A stretch of DNA of 22,602 nt, from NCBI RefSeq assembly GCF_000003605.2, contig NW_003120423.1, positions 211,519 to 234,120 on the forward strand, in the 5' to 3' direction. Origin of the DNA: Saccoglossus kowalevskii. Its lineage: Eukaryota > Hemichordata > Enteropneusta > Harrimaniidae. Every line of letters begins with the position of its first letter. Within the stretch, counting starts at the first letter, position 1. Below are positions 1 to 8,597 of this stretch, one piece after another. The position numbers were made by a program, and so were the translations under genes. Below the pieces are notes generated by a model, which was not told the origin of the DNA, made no database searches, and saw only the letters and a list, made by a program, of their open reading frames with translations.

Positions 1-100
1 TTTATACATGTCAGGCTAGTAGCTACACAAGTTTACATGTAAATCAAATCACGTTACAGGGCCATCCAAAAGACATCAGTGTATAGCGCCCCCAATATAC

Positions 101-1929
101 TTACTCCAAGTCTGTGCGCAGTATGTTCTGTAGTTCGTACTGTGACAGCATTATACAGTTTGAAATTTGATCACCAAGTACGCAGCTCCATAAATGCGTG
201 CTCTGTTTTTCCGCCAGTTGGTTCAATGAAATGTTACGTATTTCGCCTATATTCCATCCTGCGGGTGAATCAAAGTTCTCTCGTTTCAACATACTTCTAA
301 GTTCTGACTCCAAACGTTCCTCTCTGTACTCACGTCTATCGTGCGCGGAGATGGGAGGAGAACACCAGTTGATTTTTTCTACGTCTGTATGTGGAGGGGA
401 CATGGTTGCTACTGGGTCGGTTTGGGGGCATTCTTTGAGGACTAAGTTCGTTTCAGATTGGGGAATATGCGTGTCAGTCCCTTCACGTGTTTCCTTTTCA
501 TCGTTTCCCAGTATCTTGTTATTATCGGAGTTGTGTGTCTCTGTTTCTGTGACGGGTTTACCCAATGCAGGCCAGTTAACTGAGTCCGTGTCAACCTGCC
601 TCGTAACTATGGGTAACTTCAAGTTGTCGCGTGTATTTGAACCGTCCTTTCCCAGTCGCGGCCATTTGGTGTCGTTTGGTTTCGCTGCATTGCTGGCAAT
701 TGGGGGCCAGTTCTGGCTATCCGCGTTTTCAATCACTGGTTTTAGGGGACCCCATGCGCGTGTTTGTGACTGTTCTGTCGCTATAGCAACACTTTCTGTC
801 TCATACACCGAAACCTCGTCGTTTGAAACGTCGCAATCTTCGGCCACGGTGCTACTACACTCACTGCCTGTTTCCCTGTGGGAGTCTGTTTCACCCCTTC
901 GTTCTAGATTCTCAAGCATCTGTGCTTCGCTTACTGTGCGTAAGTTTTTCATGAGGGATGCAGTCAATTGAGCGGCCAACTCTTTCATCTCCTCAGCCTC
1001 GTTATACTCAGGACCAGCGGTTAATACTTTGTTAATCGATTCAGTTGCGTCGAGCTCATATGTGTCAGTTGTTAGGTTTGTTGATTTCCCCGTTTTAGTC
1101 GCGGCTTTCTTTTTCTTATCGGGAGTAGACCTCCTTTTCTTTTTCTTTCCTATAACAAAAATAGACTTATTATTAACTTCAAATTTCAAAATTATAGCGG
1201 TCCATAATATCGTGTTGTCACAATGTGCATGATATATTTTAGTTTGCGTTTGTTTAATAGTGTTTATTCAAACTTTGAAATACTTGACAAAACAGCTCGT
1301 CACCATTTTCAGAACTAAAGCCATCTCAAGTTCAGGGTAATGTTGTCGATTGTGATTGACATATGCACAACAATACGCTGCACTGGAATGTATATTGACG
1401 TTGTGGAGCTACAAGAGTGGCGTCTCTTTTTTTTATCTAAATATGGACACGCGTGCCAAATTCCAAGTTCGACACACGAGGGGCCAAACATTAGACATTC
1501 CAAGAAGATTTGGTAGGGGTCTACATAGAAAATAAGAGGAAAACCAAACTTTATTTATAACACATCTGATGGTATATGTAGCAACACAAATCTAGTTTAA
1601 AACTAGATGAGATAAAGAAAACATGACTTGCACGATTTTTCTGTCTTTTCTCCCGGAGCGTACAAAAGTTCAACCCTCAAACACATCTTTCAGTACAGTG
1701 CTATACAATAAAAGACTCACGTCGATAGGTGCAGTGAAGCAACATAATGTCGGACCAACCTAACCATTTCGGTTTTGTCGCAATAGAGGTACTAGTACTG
1801 TTAGTCAGACAAAGGGCGGGAGTTGATTATAAAAAAAAAAAAACGATTAACCTAAAATAAAAAATGACTAACTGTGATCTTTCATATGTATCCGTATAAC
1901 TTACCACCGCCTCTGGTTCCACGGCCCAT
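101..1929 (-). CDS. Unidentified basic, disordered protein with repeated W-P-x-(I/L) motifs; two-exon model, possibly 3'-partial
   Basis: I do not recognise this gene. The model joins coding exon 1 (1929-1905) to exon 2 (1149 down to a TAA at 103-101), giving 357 residues. The start ATG has a strong context (ACTATGG) and an in-frame TAA lies 14 codons upstream at 1971-1969. Exon 1 ends in a GTAAGT donor (1904-1899). Exon 2 follows a TTTTTGTTATAG acceptor, and the split glycine codon (G + GA) keeps the frame. The protein begins MGRGTRGG, then a Lys/Arg-rich stretch (about residues 9-23) that could be a nuclear localisation or RNA-contact segment. A likely amphipathic helix spans about 59-93, followed by a long Ser/Thr/Glu-rich, probably disordered region. 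Five spaced Trp motifs occur near residues 141, 156, 171, 201 and 270, and a charged helix near 279-297. Oddity: the last codons read TTG GAG TAA GT, so a GTAAGT donor (104-99) overlaps the stop. If used, the exon ends at 105 and the gene runs off the left edge. Function is unknown. Confidence 0.72.
1150..1904 (-). other. Intron between coding exons 1 and 2 of the minus-strand gene (755 bp)
   Basis: The intron begins GTAAGT and ends TTTTTGTTATAG on the minus strand. The DNA is AT-rich, with a plus-strand A-run near 1831-1842. Short open frames inside it show no recognisable protein features, and I see no repeat or RNA gene. Confidence 0.65.
1905..1929 (-). CDS. Coding exon 1 of the minus-strand gene
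   Basis: This 25-nt exon encodes MGRGTRGG plus the first base of a Gly codon. It is too short to show as an open frame. It is supported by a Kozak-like start (A at -3, G at +4), an upstream in-frame stop, a consensus GTAAGT donor and an exact phase match to the acceptor at 1151-1150. Without it the long exon would have to start at an ATG (1189) that lies inside what looks like intron, upstream of the TTATAG acceptor. Confidence 0.7.
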
Positions 1930-2330
1930 AGTCGGATAAAACTTTGTCGCAGATTTACTGGCAGTAGATTAGTCTCGCAATAACGCAAACAGACTGTTTC
2001 CTTTTTGCTGTGTTGTGTTCTAACTGTGTTCTGTGCGTTCCCATGACTATTCCATCATTCCATCTACCTTGCCACGTGCAACGACAAGACACGCTGCTGT
2101 GTGAGAATCGAACGAATCCCTTCTCCTGCCCAAAAGCACGCATTTTAACTTTTGAAAAGAATATCGACTCGTACCGACTTTGAACAAATCGTCTAGCCCT
2201 CTCCATTTTTCTCATTCATTACGCCATCAAGTAAGAGAGTGTTACTACTCTGATAAAATGACAGGGGTGTGTCGCCACGACAATACCTTCAGAAAAAAAA
2301 AAACTATATATCACTTTTGTAACTATGGGC

Positions 2331-2341
2331 GGGGGGGGGGG
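2331..2341. repeat. Poly-G run (11 G)
   Basis: A homopolymer of eleven G lies in CpG-containing DNA upstream of the minus-strand gene. It is seen directly; such runs are unstable and prone to sequencing error. Confidence 0.9.
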
Positions 2342-3499
2342 ATTGGAACGAGAGGGCGCCATCTGATCTGAATGAAACGTTTCGACGTCAGTCGTCCGTA
2401 GCCCATCGTCAAGCAACAACGTCCCGTTTACGAACAGATAAAATAATTTCAGCCATTCCTTTACAGAATAATCCTCAATAAAACTTAGAAACATTTCATA
2501 GACAAATACAGGCTACAAAATTATGTCTATTTCAAAACAATTCAACCGACAACCAGTTTGACGCCACAATTTCTTGCTGGAGCCCGAGTACTACGCGTGA
2601 TTTTATTGCGTTCAAATCTGTTCCATTTCAAACTGCGCATGCACACACACTGTGGTTCATTGAAATGCATACTAATTAGGTAACTTGTCACTGATAAAAG
2701 TCACCGAAAACATTTTGAGCAATAGTACTAGAGTGAATTATAAACGTGCCTCTGCATTCTCCATTAATTTCATAACTTGCTATGATCATGGTAAAGAGAA
2801 AACCTGTGTTTACTTTCAATAGTTAGCTGGAGTCTGATCGAAAACGTGTCTCAAAAATTACTTTTACATCATTTTTCCGATTATTTTTTCAGCTCGTAAC
2901 GATAGAATCAATCAGTTTAGAACTAACATTTATGCTATCGGAAAGCATTTTGGCACAATTTTACTGAGAAGACGAGTTTTTCATTGCTCATGAATATTAA
3001 TGTATGCAAATGAGACGAGTATTTCAACCAATCGTGTCATGCAACCCACCCTGACTATGGGTATGTTATGAAGTTCAACCCGTATTTCTACAGAATTTGC
3101 GTTTTTTGAAGATAAACCAACGATTTTGGGTGATTTTATAACAATACTTATAATCTGCTGAAATAAATGCTGAAATTATTAGCTCTTTTTCATTGCCAAA
3201 AATAGGGCCCGGTAATATCTTTTGAAACTAAACCCATGGTTACATGACGTACTAGTAATTAAATATTACCTCGTTTTGAGGTGACATTTCATTTCATTTA
3301 TGTATTACTCTAGGAGGAAATGAAAACGGTTTCAATAATTAAATCGAATTACAGGAAAAGCCTATGACCTATGATTCGTCTTAGGTAATTGTGAAACTTC
3401 AAGTCAGTTTTAGAGTGCTGCTTCTGAAATATTCTCATAAATACATGTTTCTGAAAACGTGCGTCAAGGCTTGCCGTCGCGCTTCTCACCGTCAAGACC

Positions 3500-3514
3500 A
3501 GCGCCCTCTACCGG
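3500..3514 (-). promoter_or_regulatory. CTCF-like motif
   Basis: Read on the minus strand, these 15 bases are CCGGTAGAGGGCGCT. They match the published CTCF core CCASYAGRKGGCRSY at 14 of 15 positions by my alignment; only the third base differs. The site lies between two divergent genes, where an insulator would make sense. Whether it is bound is unknown. A weaker AGAGGGCGCC core occurs near 2349-2358. Confidence 0.4.
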
Positions 3515-3849
3515 CGTTTACTGTGTTTATTATGACACGTATAACAGATGTCGATCAACATGGAAAACTAAACGCAGAATGGAGTAGTATTCTGTGTTAG
3601 AAATAACAGTACACAGTTTATATTGCTTCTATGTATATTTTTGTGTGTTTTTTTCGTCCTGTTGTTTATTGCTTCCATTCGGAAAAAATATTATGATTCA
3701 AAATATGCAATAAATGTTAGTAAATAGTAAAATTAAAAGTTTCTACAATATTTTAATATGTAAATTATCTCTATGTAACTGTTGTCAATAAGTAATAGTT
3801 GACCTAATGTAATTTTTCAATCGCTTTGTCTTATTTATTATCAGCTGAT

Positions 3850-4886
3850 ATTATGTTATAATGTACGTATATGTAGTTACGTATTATGTTATAATGTACG
3901 TATTCGTAGTGACATATTATGTTATAATGTACGTATTTGTAGTTACGTATTATGTTATAATGTACGTATTCGTAGTTACGTATTATGTTATAATGTACGT
4001 ATTCGTAGTTACATATGTTATAATGTACGTATTCGTAGTGACATATGTTATAATGTACGTATTCGTAGTGACATATTATGTTATAATGTACGTATTCGTA
4101 GTTATATATTATATTATAATGTACGTATTCGTAGTTACGTATTATGTTATAATGTACGTATTCGTAGTTACGTATTATGTTATAATGTACGTATTCGTAG
4201 TGACATATTTGTTATGATGTACGTATTCGTAGTGACATATTATGTTATAATGTACGTATTCGTAGTTACGTATTATGTTATAATGTACGTATTCGTAGTT
4301 ACGTATTATGTTATAATGTACGTATTCGTAGTTACATATGTTATAATGTACGTATTCGTAGTTACGTATTATGTTATAATGTACGTATTCGTAGTGGCAT
4401 ATTATGTTATAATGTACGTATTCGTAGTGACATATTATGTTATAATGTACGTATTCGTAGTTACATATGTTATAATGTACGTATTCGTAGTTACGTATTA
4501 TGTTATAATGTACGTATTCGTAGTGACATATTATGTTATAATGTACGTATTCGTAGTGACATATTATGTTATAATGTACGTATTCGTAGTTACATATTAT
4601 GTTATAATGTACGTATTTGTAGTCACATATTATGTTATAATGTACGTATTCGTAGTTACATATGTTATAATGTACGTATTCGTAGTTACATATGTTATAA
4701 TGTACGTATTCGTATTTACCTATTATGTTATAATGTACGTATTCGTAGTGACATATTATGATTTGATGTACGTATTCGTAGTTACGTATTATGTTATAAT
4801 GTACGTATTCGTAGTTACGTGTTATGTTATAATGTACGTATTCGTAGTGACATGTGTTATAATGTACGTATTCGTGGTGACTTATA
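3850..4886. repeat. CpG-dense 33/30-bp minisatellite, about 32 units
   Basis: I count 32 tandem copies of a unit built around ATGTTATAATGTACGTATTC and GTAGT. The full unit is 33 bp; several copies are 30 bp because they lack one TAT. Both lengths are multiples of three, so one frame stays open as a recurring MYVFVVTYYVI peptide over 11 and then 21 units, broken by a single small indel near 4207-4217. Copies fall into subtypes by the bases after GTAG (TTACG, TTACA or TGACA), and short orders of subtypes recur. Each unit carries two or three CpGs in otherwise AT-rich DNA. I regard the open frame as a by-product of the unit length, not as a gene: there is no other coding signature and no start context or flanking exon. 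Confidence 0.95.
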
Positions 4887-5699
4887 TACTGTATTTATTA
4901 CATTCATATTTGATTCTTATTCATCCGCACTACGATGTGTTTTATATAATATAATATTCGCACTTGTCTCAGTAGTTCATTCAAATAAAATTATTCTCCA
5001 AATAACTCTCTGTAAAGAAGGATTCCAAAATGCCATCTAAATATGATCACAGTTTTACACTTGTTATTTGGGATCGGGAATTTAGTAACATCCATCCACT
5101 TGTATTTACAGTGAGTGTCTATCACCTTAACTTTAATATTTATTGTTACATGGGGCTACCTACTGCCCTCTACGATCGCTATGAGCACAGTATGGTTGAT
5201 TGGGCTCATTTTTTGAGAACTTTGCATATGTAAGTATTGATATGATATTGTTGATTATTTTTTTTAAATGTAGATATACAGACGATTCATTGTATATGAG
5301 TAAAATAATCTTACTTTGTGGATCCTCTTCACTATATTGGCTTATGTTGAGATGTACGAAGGTTGTCCGACTCATGTAAGTGCGCGCCGTATAGTTACTT
5401 CAATTAACATACTGGTAGTATTTATTTTTGCTCGTATTTGATGCTATTTTTGTGTTTGTTTCCTATGAGTTCACATATACATTGTCACATACGTAAACTG
5501 TTTTTGTAGTGTGAGACCAGCGATATGTTTTAAAAGTCTATTTGACTGCTTATATTGCGACCATCATATAGACAGAGGAGGACCAATAACTCCTTTAGAT
5601 TATTGACTTTTTAAGAAAAAAAAAGTGTCAAAGTACATCGGTGCTAGTCCGTTTGGTAATCTGATAAATAATTTTGTAAATGAGTTTGGTATATTTGAC
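4887..5699. other. AT-rich intergenic DNA
   Basis: Between the minisatellite and the presumptive CDKL5 promoter I see only AT-rich sequence. Short open frames (for example 5030-5233, plus) have no recognisable domain. No RNA gene, repeat family or strong regulatory motif was identified. Confidence 0.6.
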
Positions 5700-6195
5700 A
5701 TCCAGGTGGTCTAATCGTAATATACACAGACATTGATGACGCTGCAATCCGGAATGCGCATAACTCAACGTCACGCGAAATGTTTATTTCTTGGTGCATT
5801 CTGGGATACGTGTTGGCAAGGACTGAAATTTCATCGTCAGCTCGTCGAGCAGTGTGCGTGTGTTCATAGATACAGCTGGTTTTATTTCTTCGTTGTCGTT
5901 TCCTACTGAGACTGTTGTCACCGTAGTGTTATTTACGGTACTGGGCCTTGGTCTGTGGTTATTTATCATATATTTTACTATAATTTCTACAAAAACCGTG
6001 TGTGATTGACCAATACCCCCTCAGCGGGTACCACGAAGCTCGTTCGATCTTGCTCGACAATGGATATTATTAGGACCAAATCGTAGTAATCTAGTGCCAT
6101 GAGTCGTGTTTGGTCATTGAAGTCGGCTTTGTCCAACACAGCGCTTGGAAGTCATCGATAGAAACTCTGGAATTAATGGCAATGATTGATATGTA
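5700..6195 (+). promoter_or_regulatory. CDKL5: Presumptive CDKL5 promoter and 5' leader
   Basis: This CpG-rich stretch directly precedes the CDKL5 start. Visible motifs are TGACG at 5737-5741, an ETS-like CCGGAA at 5749-5754, a CRE half-site ACGTCA at 5768-5773, GCATTCTGGGA at 5796-5806 (reverse of CCCAGAATGC, the core of the ZNF143/Staf site) and CCAAT at 6010-6014. I see no TATA box at a sensible spacing, and the transcription start is not known. The part nearest the gene holds two upstream ORFs. A non-coding first exon further upstream, as in vertebrate CDKL5, cannot be excluded. Confidence 0.45.
6099..6161 (+). other. Upstream ORF 1 in the CDKL5 leader (20 codons)
   Basis: An ATG with G at -3 (GCCATGA) opens a 20-codon frame ending in TAG at 6159-6161, 34 bases before the main start. 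If this stretch is in the mature leader, it could reduce CDKL5 translation. That it is transcribed is inferred, not seen. Confidence 0.4.
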
Positions 6196-6196
6196 A
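6182..6196 (+). other. Upstream ORF 2 (MIDM-stop) overlapping the CDKL5 start as TAATG
   Basis: The frame ATG ATT GAT ATG TAA ends at 6194-6196, and the A of its stop is the first base of the CDKL5 ATG. This TAATG overlap resembles a termination-reinitiation junction. The upstream ATG has G at -3. The arrangement is directly visible; any regulatory effect is inferred. Confidence 0.5.
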
Positions 6197-6232
6197 TGAA
6201 TAAGTACGAAGTTTTGGGTATAGTTGGCGAAG
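6196..6232 (+). CDS. CDKL5: CDKL5 coding exon 1
   Basis: This 37-nt coding portion encodes MNKYEVLGIVGEG up to the first base of the glycine codon. It ends at a consensus donor GTACGT (6233-6238). Start context is GTAATGA, with G at -3. The split after the first base of this Gly matches the human exon boundary as I recall it (c.64/65). Confidence 0.95.
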
Positions 6233-8597
6233 GTACGTCGTTCATCGAAGAAAACTTTGCGACACTTTTGACGAGTCGTTGACTGATTGTTATGACATGC
6301 TAGCATTTTATGTATTTATGTAGATATTTTTCAATTGGCCTTTCTGTGAAGAATTTTATTTATTTATTTATTATGCCGCAATAAAAAAAAAAGTGTCCGT
6401 TGCTTGTAGTATTTGTTCGCGTGTACGCAAGTTGAATATATGTCACTGTCGAAGCCTTGACCCGAACCTACCTGCCATAGAGTAGTCTGCTGCTTTTGTG
6501 AAAATGATGACTTAAAACTTTTTATTTTCTCTTACACTGAATTGATCATTATCACTATTAATGATACCTGCACGTTCTTTCAGTGTATCCTCATCAGTGC
6601 ATTTTTATTTTCAGGTGCCTATGGGGTTGTGCTGAAGTGCAGACATAAGGTGAGAAAAACTTCTAAATAATCCGGTTGTCGTGTCTTGTACACACTGTTA
6701 TTGTTTACTACAGTTCATCTAGCTAAAAGATTCTGTTTCTTAGTGTGGTCTGTGGCCAGTGTCACAGACTTGAATACGAATATAGTCGTTTTCTGGAGTT
6801 TATCACCTTAAACTTTGAGGTGTGACAGCCAGAAGAAGGATGATCATTATTTTATTTATTGAAGCTTGAATTGGATATCGTAATATATTGATTATTTTAA
6901 TTCTGCCAAATTAACAAAATCAAACTAATTGAACATTTTTGTACTGTTTACACAAATTTAAAACAAGTTTAATGTGTCAGTTTGCTATGCGTGCTTATTT
7001 ATGATGTGGACTTGGTAACATGGTAACTAGTCCGAGTCACTGGAGGGTATCATAGGTACCCACACCCACTTGTCTTTAGTGGTTTACCCACAGATGAAAA
7101 CATAGGCCAGGAGAGGTGAACCGTGGAAATGAAATCATCGAAAAATTCCTAGGAATGTTCAATTGAGCTGAAAAATTGGGATTAGACAATCTAATTTGCT
7201 CATGAAATTTTTTTCATGCAGAAAAAGTACCTGCAAAATTTGAATGGAATGTGGGCAGTGTTTGTCTAGAAGTCAGATGACCATGTACGACAAGCATTTA
7301 AAATGTCTTATCTGAGTTGTAAACTCCATCATATTTACATAAAGCAAAGCCTGATTGGGAATCTATTCTCTGTAAAGTGTGTTAGTTGACCTCTCAACTT
7401 TTGTTGTGAATCAGAGAATAATTTCAAATTCAAAATCCTTGAATTTGCAGTTGCTATGTTCAAATTAAATTTGTAGCCTTGGTATGGATTGTATAAATAG
7501 ACTTTGAGCATTTTGAGGTGTGGCTATACTCATTGGGTCAGTTTCCGAATAGTTTTTGATCAAAGATGTACTGATTTTTTGCAAATTGTAGAATAATTCA
7601 TGAATTCGCAGTTGCTATGTTGAAATTAAAATTGTAGTCTCGATATAGGTTGTATAAATAAATTTAAAGCATTGTGAGGTTTGGCTAAACTCATTGGCTC
7701 AGTTTCTGAATAGTTTTGATCAAAGATGTACTGATCCTTTAATTTTCCTGTTATTATTGTGTACAACAATTGTGAGTAACCCTTTGCTTTCACCACCATT
7801 GTCAGTTTTCTCACCTTTTACGGAATAGACGGCAATGGTATCCAAGTTCTTTTAGTTTTGAGACGCTAGATTACAAAAGTTTAAGAATCTCTTACATTCA
7901 CTGAACCACCTATATGCATGAAATAAAGTTTAAAAATAAAATAATGATTTACTTTATAATGTATATTGGTGAGTTATGTTTATAGCCGTGTAGAGGCTAC
8001 AATTAGTTTATACATAAAGCTTTCTGTTAGTGTTTGATCAGTTGTCTGTCCATTAAATTTCTAACAAAATAGCCCTCCAGTGTTTAATAAAAACTATTCA
8101 TGCTACAGATGCTAACAAAGCTGTAGACTAGAGAGAAAATTTGTTATATGAAAAATGTTTTGTAATTTAATTAGAAATATCAATGGTACAACTTGTATTA
8201 TTTAAAGTTGTATAATGCAGAGGAATATGATTTTTTTAATGTTCTTGAATTTAATCAGTGCTTTATACACAGTCAGTGTTTGAACAGATGATTCCACAAG
8301 AATGTGCATTTCCCTATAGATACACTGAAAACAGTTTTGATAACTGATGTTGAAATCCATTTATGAGAGAAAAAAATACAGTAAACCTTCAATTTAGTCA
8401 ATCAGTGCGAATGGTGTGATATTTGTTTCTCATTTAAACACCCTTAAATAATCAAGTTGTGATCATTTCTCACGCCAAACATTATTCTACTAGGCATCAT
8501 ACCACCAATTGCTAGCAAGTATTCTCATGAGATTTTATTTGTTTCTTTTAGGAATCAAATGAGATGGTGGCAATCAAGAAGTTTAAAGATAGCGAAG
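6196..8597 (+). CDS. CDKL5: CDKL5 orthologue, N-terminal kinase exons 1-3 (3'-partial gene)
   Basis: Three exons (6196-6232, 6615-6649, 8552-8597) splice in phase to 39 residues plus one base: MNKYEVLGIVGEG, AYGVVLKCRHK, ESNEMVAIKKFKDSE. This is the start of a CMGC serine/threonine kinase domain. The Gly-rich loop is GEGAYG (residues 11-16), the loop tyrosine Y15 corresponds to CDK Tyr15, and the ATP-binding lysine is K33 in VAIKK (equivalent to human K42, because human CDKL5 has nine extra N-terminal residues). The MNK start, GAYGVVLKCRHK and IKKFKDSE fit CDKL5 better than CDKL1-4, which from memory have GSYG and KKFLES. CDKL5 acts in neurons and cilia, phosphorylating substrates such as MAP1S and EB2. 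The start is fixed by an in-frame TGA two codons upstream (6187-6189). The rest of the kinase domain lies beyond the window. Confidence 0.95.
6233..6614 (+). other. CDKL5 intron 1 (382 bp)
   Basis: The intron begins GTACGT and ends in a T-rich tract followed by TTTTCAG. It contains an ATTT-repeat stretch near 6354-6371 and an A-run near 6382-6391. Nothing else is recognisable. Confidence 0.9.
6615..6649 (+). CDS. CDKL5: CDKL5 coding exon 2 (35 nt)
   Basis: This micro-exon completes the split glycine and encodes AYGVVLKCRHK, covering the second half of the Gly-rich loop. Acceptor is TTTTATTTTCAG and donor is GTGAGA. The 35-nt length equals that of the corresponding human exon as I recall it (c.65-99). 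Confidence 0.96.
6650..8551 (+). other. CDKL5 intron 2 (1902 bp)
   Basis: The intron begins GTGAGA and ends TTTGTTTCTTTTAG. It is CpG-poor and AT-rich. The only structure I see is the two-copy tandem duplication at about 7440-7740. The open frame on the minus strand at 7626-7814 lies partly in that repeat and is not called. Confidence 0.9.
7440..7740 (+). repeat. Imperfect tandem duplication, unit about 161 bp
   Basis: Copy 1 starts at 7440 (TGAATTTGCAGTTGCTATGT) and copy 2 at 7601 (TGAATTCGCAGTTGCTATGT). Both continue through TTGTATAAATA, GGCTA.ACTCATTGG, AGTTT.TGAATAGTTTT and GATCAAAGATGTACTGAT. Substitutions and small indels are scattered, so the duplication is not recent. No coding content is evident. 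Confidence 0.9.
8552..8597 (+). CDS. CDKL5: CDKL5 coding exon 3 (46 nt)
   Basis: The exon encodes ESNEMVAIKKFKDSE plus the first base of the next codon. It carries the VAIKK motif with the ATP-coordinating lysine. Acceptor is GTTTCTTTTAG and donor is GTAAGC. Its 46-nt length and end phase match the human exon as I recall it (c.100-145). Confidence 0.96.

Larger units (their letters stand above)
1930..3849. other. Intergenic region upstream of the minus-strand gene
   Basis: This stretch should contain the promoter and leader of the minus-strand gene in its left part; I could not place a transcription start. It holds a run of eleven G (2331-2341), a CRE-like GACGTCAG at about 2383-2390, a perfect octamer ATGCAAAT at 3004-3011 and a CTCF-like site at 3500-3514. 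Open frames across 1955-2494 overlap on both strands and have poor start contexts, so I do not call them. No RNA gene is visible. Confidence 0.5.

Noticed and set aside
198-971. Plus-strand open frame of 257 codons
   Set aside because: It lies antisense within the long minus-strand coding exon, which has better composition, splice sites and start support.
1955-2494. Minus-strand frames upstream of the left gene (86 and 91 codons)
   Set aside because: No recognisable domain. The gene's own start at 1929 has an in-frame stop upstream, and one frame translates the poly-G run as polyproline.
3004-3034. Octamer ATGCAAAT plus CCAAT as a histone or snRNA-type promoter
   Set aside because: No histone or snRNA gene follows on either strand. 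Single octamer matches occur by chance at this scale.
3861-4954. Open frame encoding a repeated MYVFVVTYYVI peptide as a real repeat protein
   Set aside because: The open frame follows from unit lengths divisible by three in a stop-free phase. There is no flanking unique coding sequence, a small indel breaks it, and the peptide is low-complexity.
5784-5969. Minus-strand 61-residue open frame in the CDKL5 promoter region
   Set aside because: Its ATG context is poor (T at -3) and no domain or splice site supports it. The composition looks plausible, so a short divergent transcript cannot be fully excluded.
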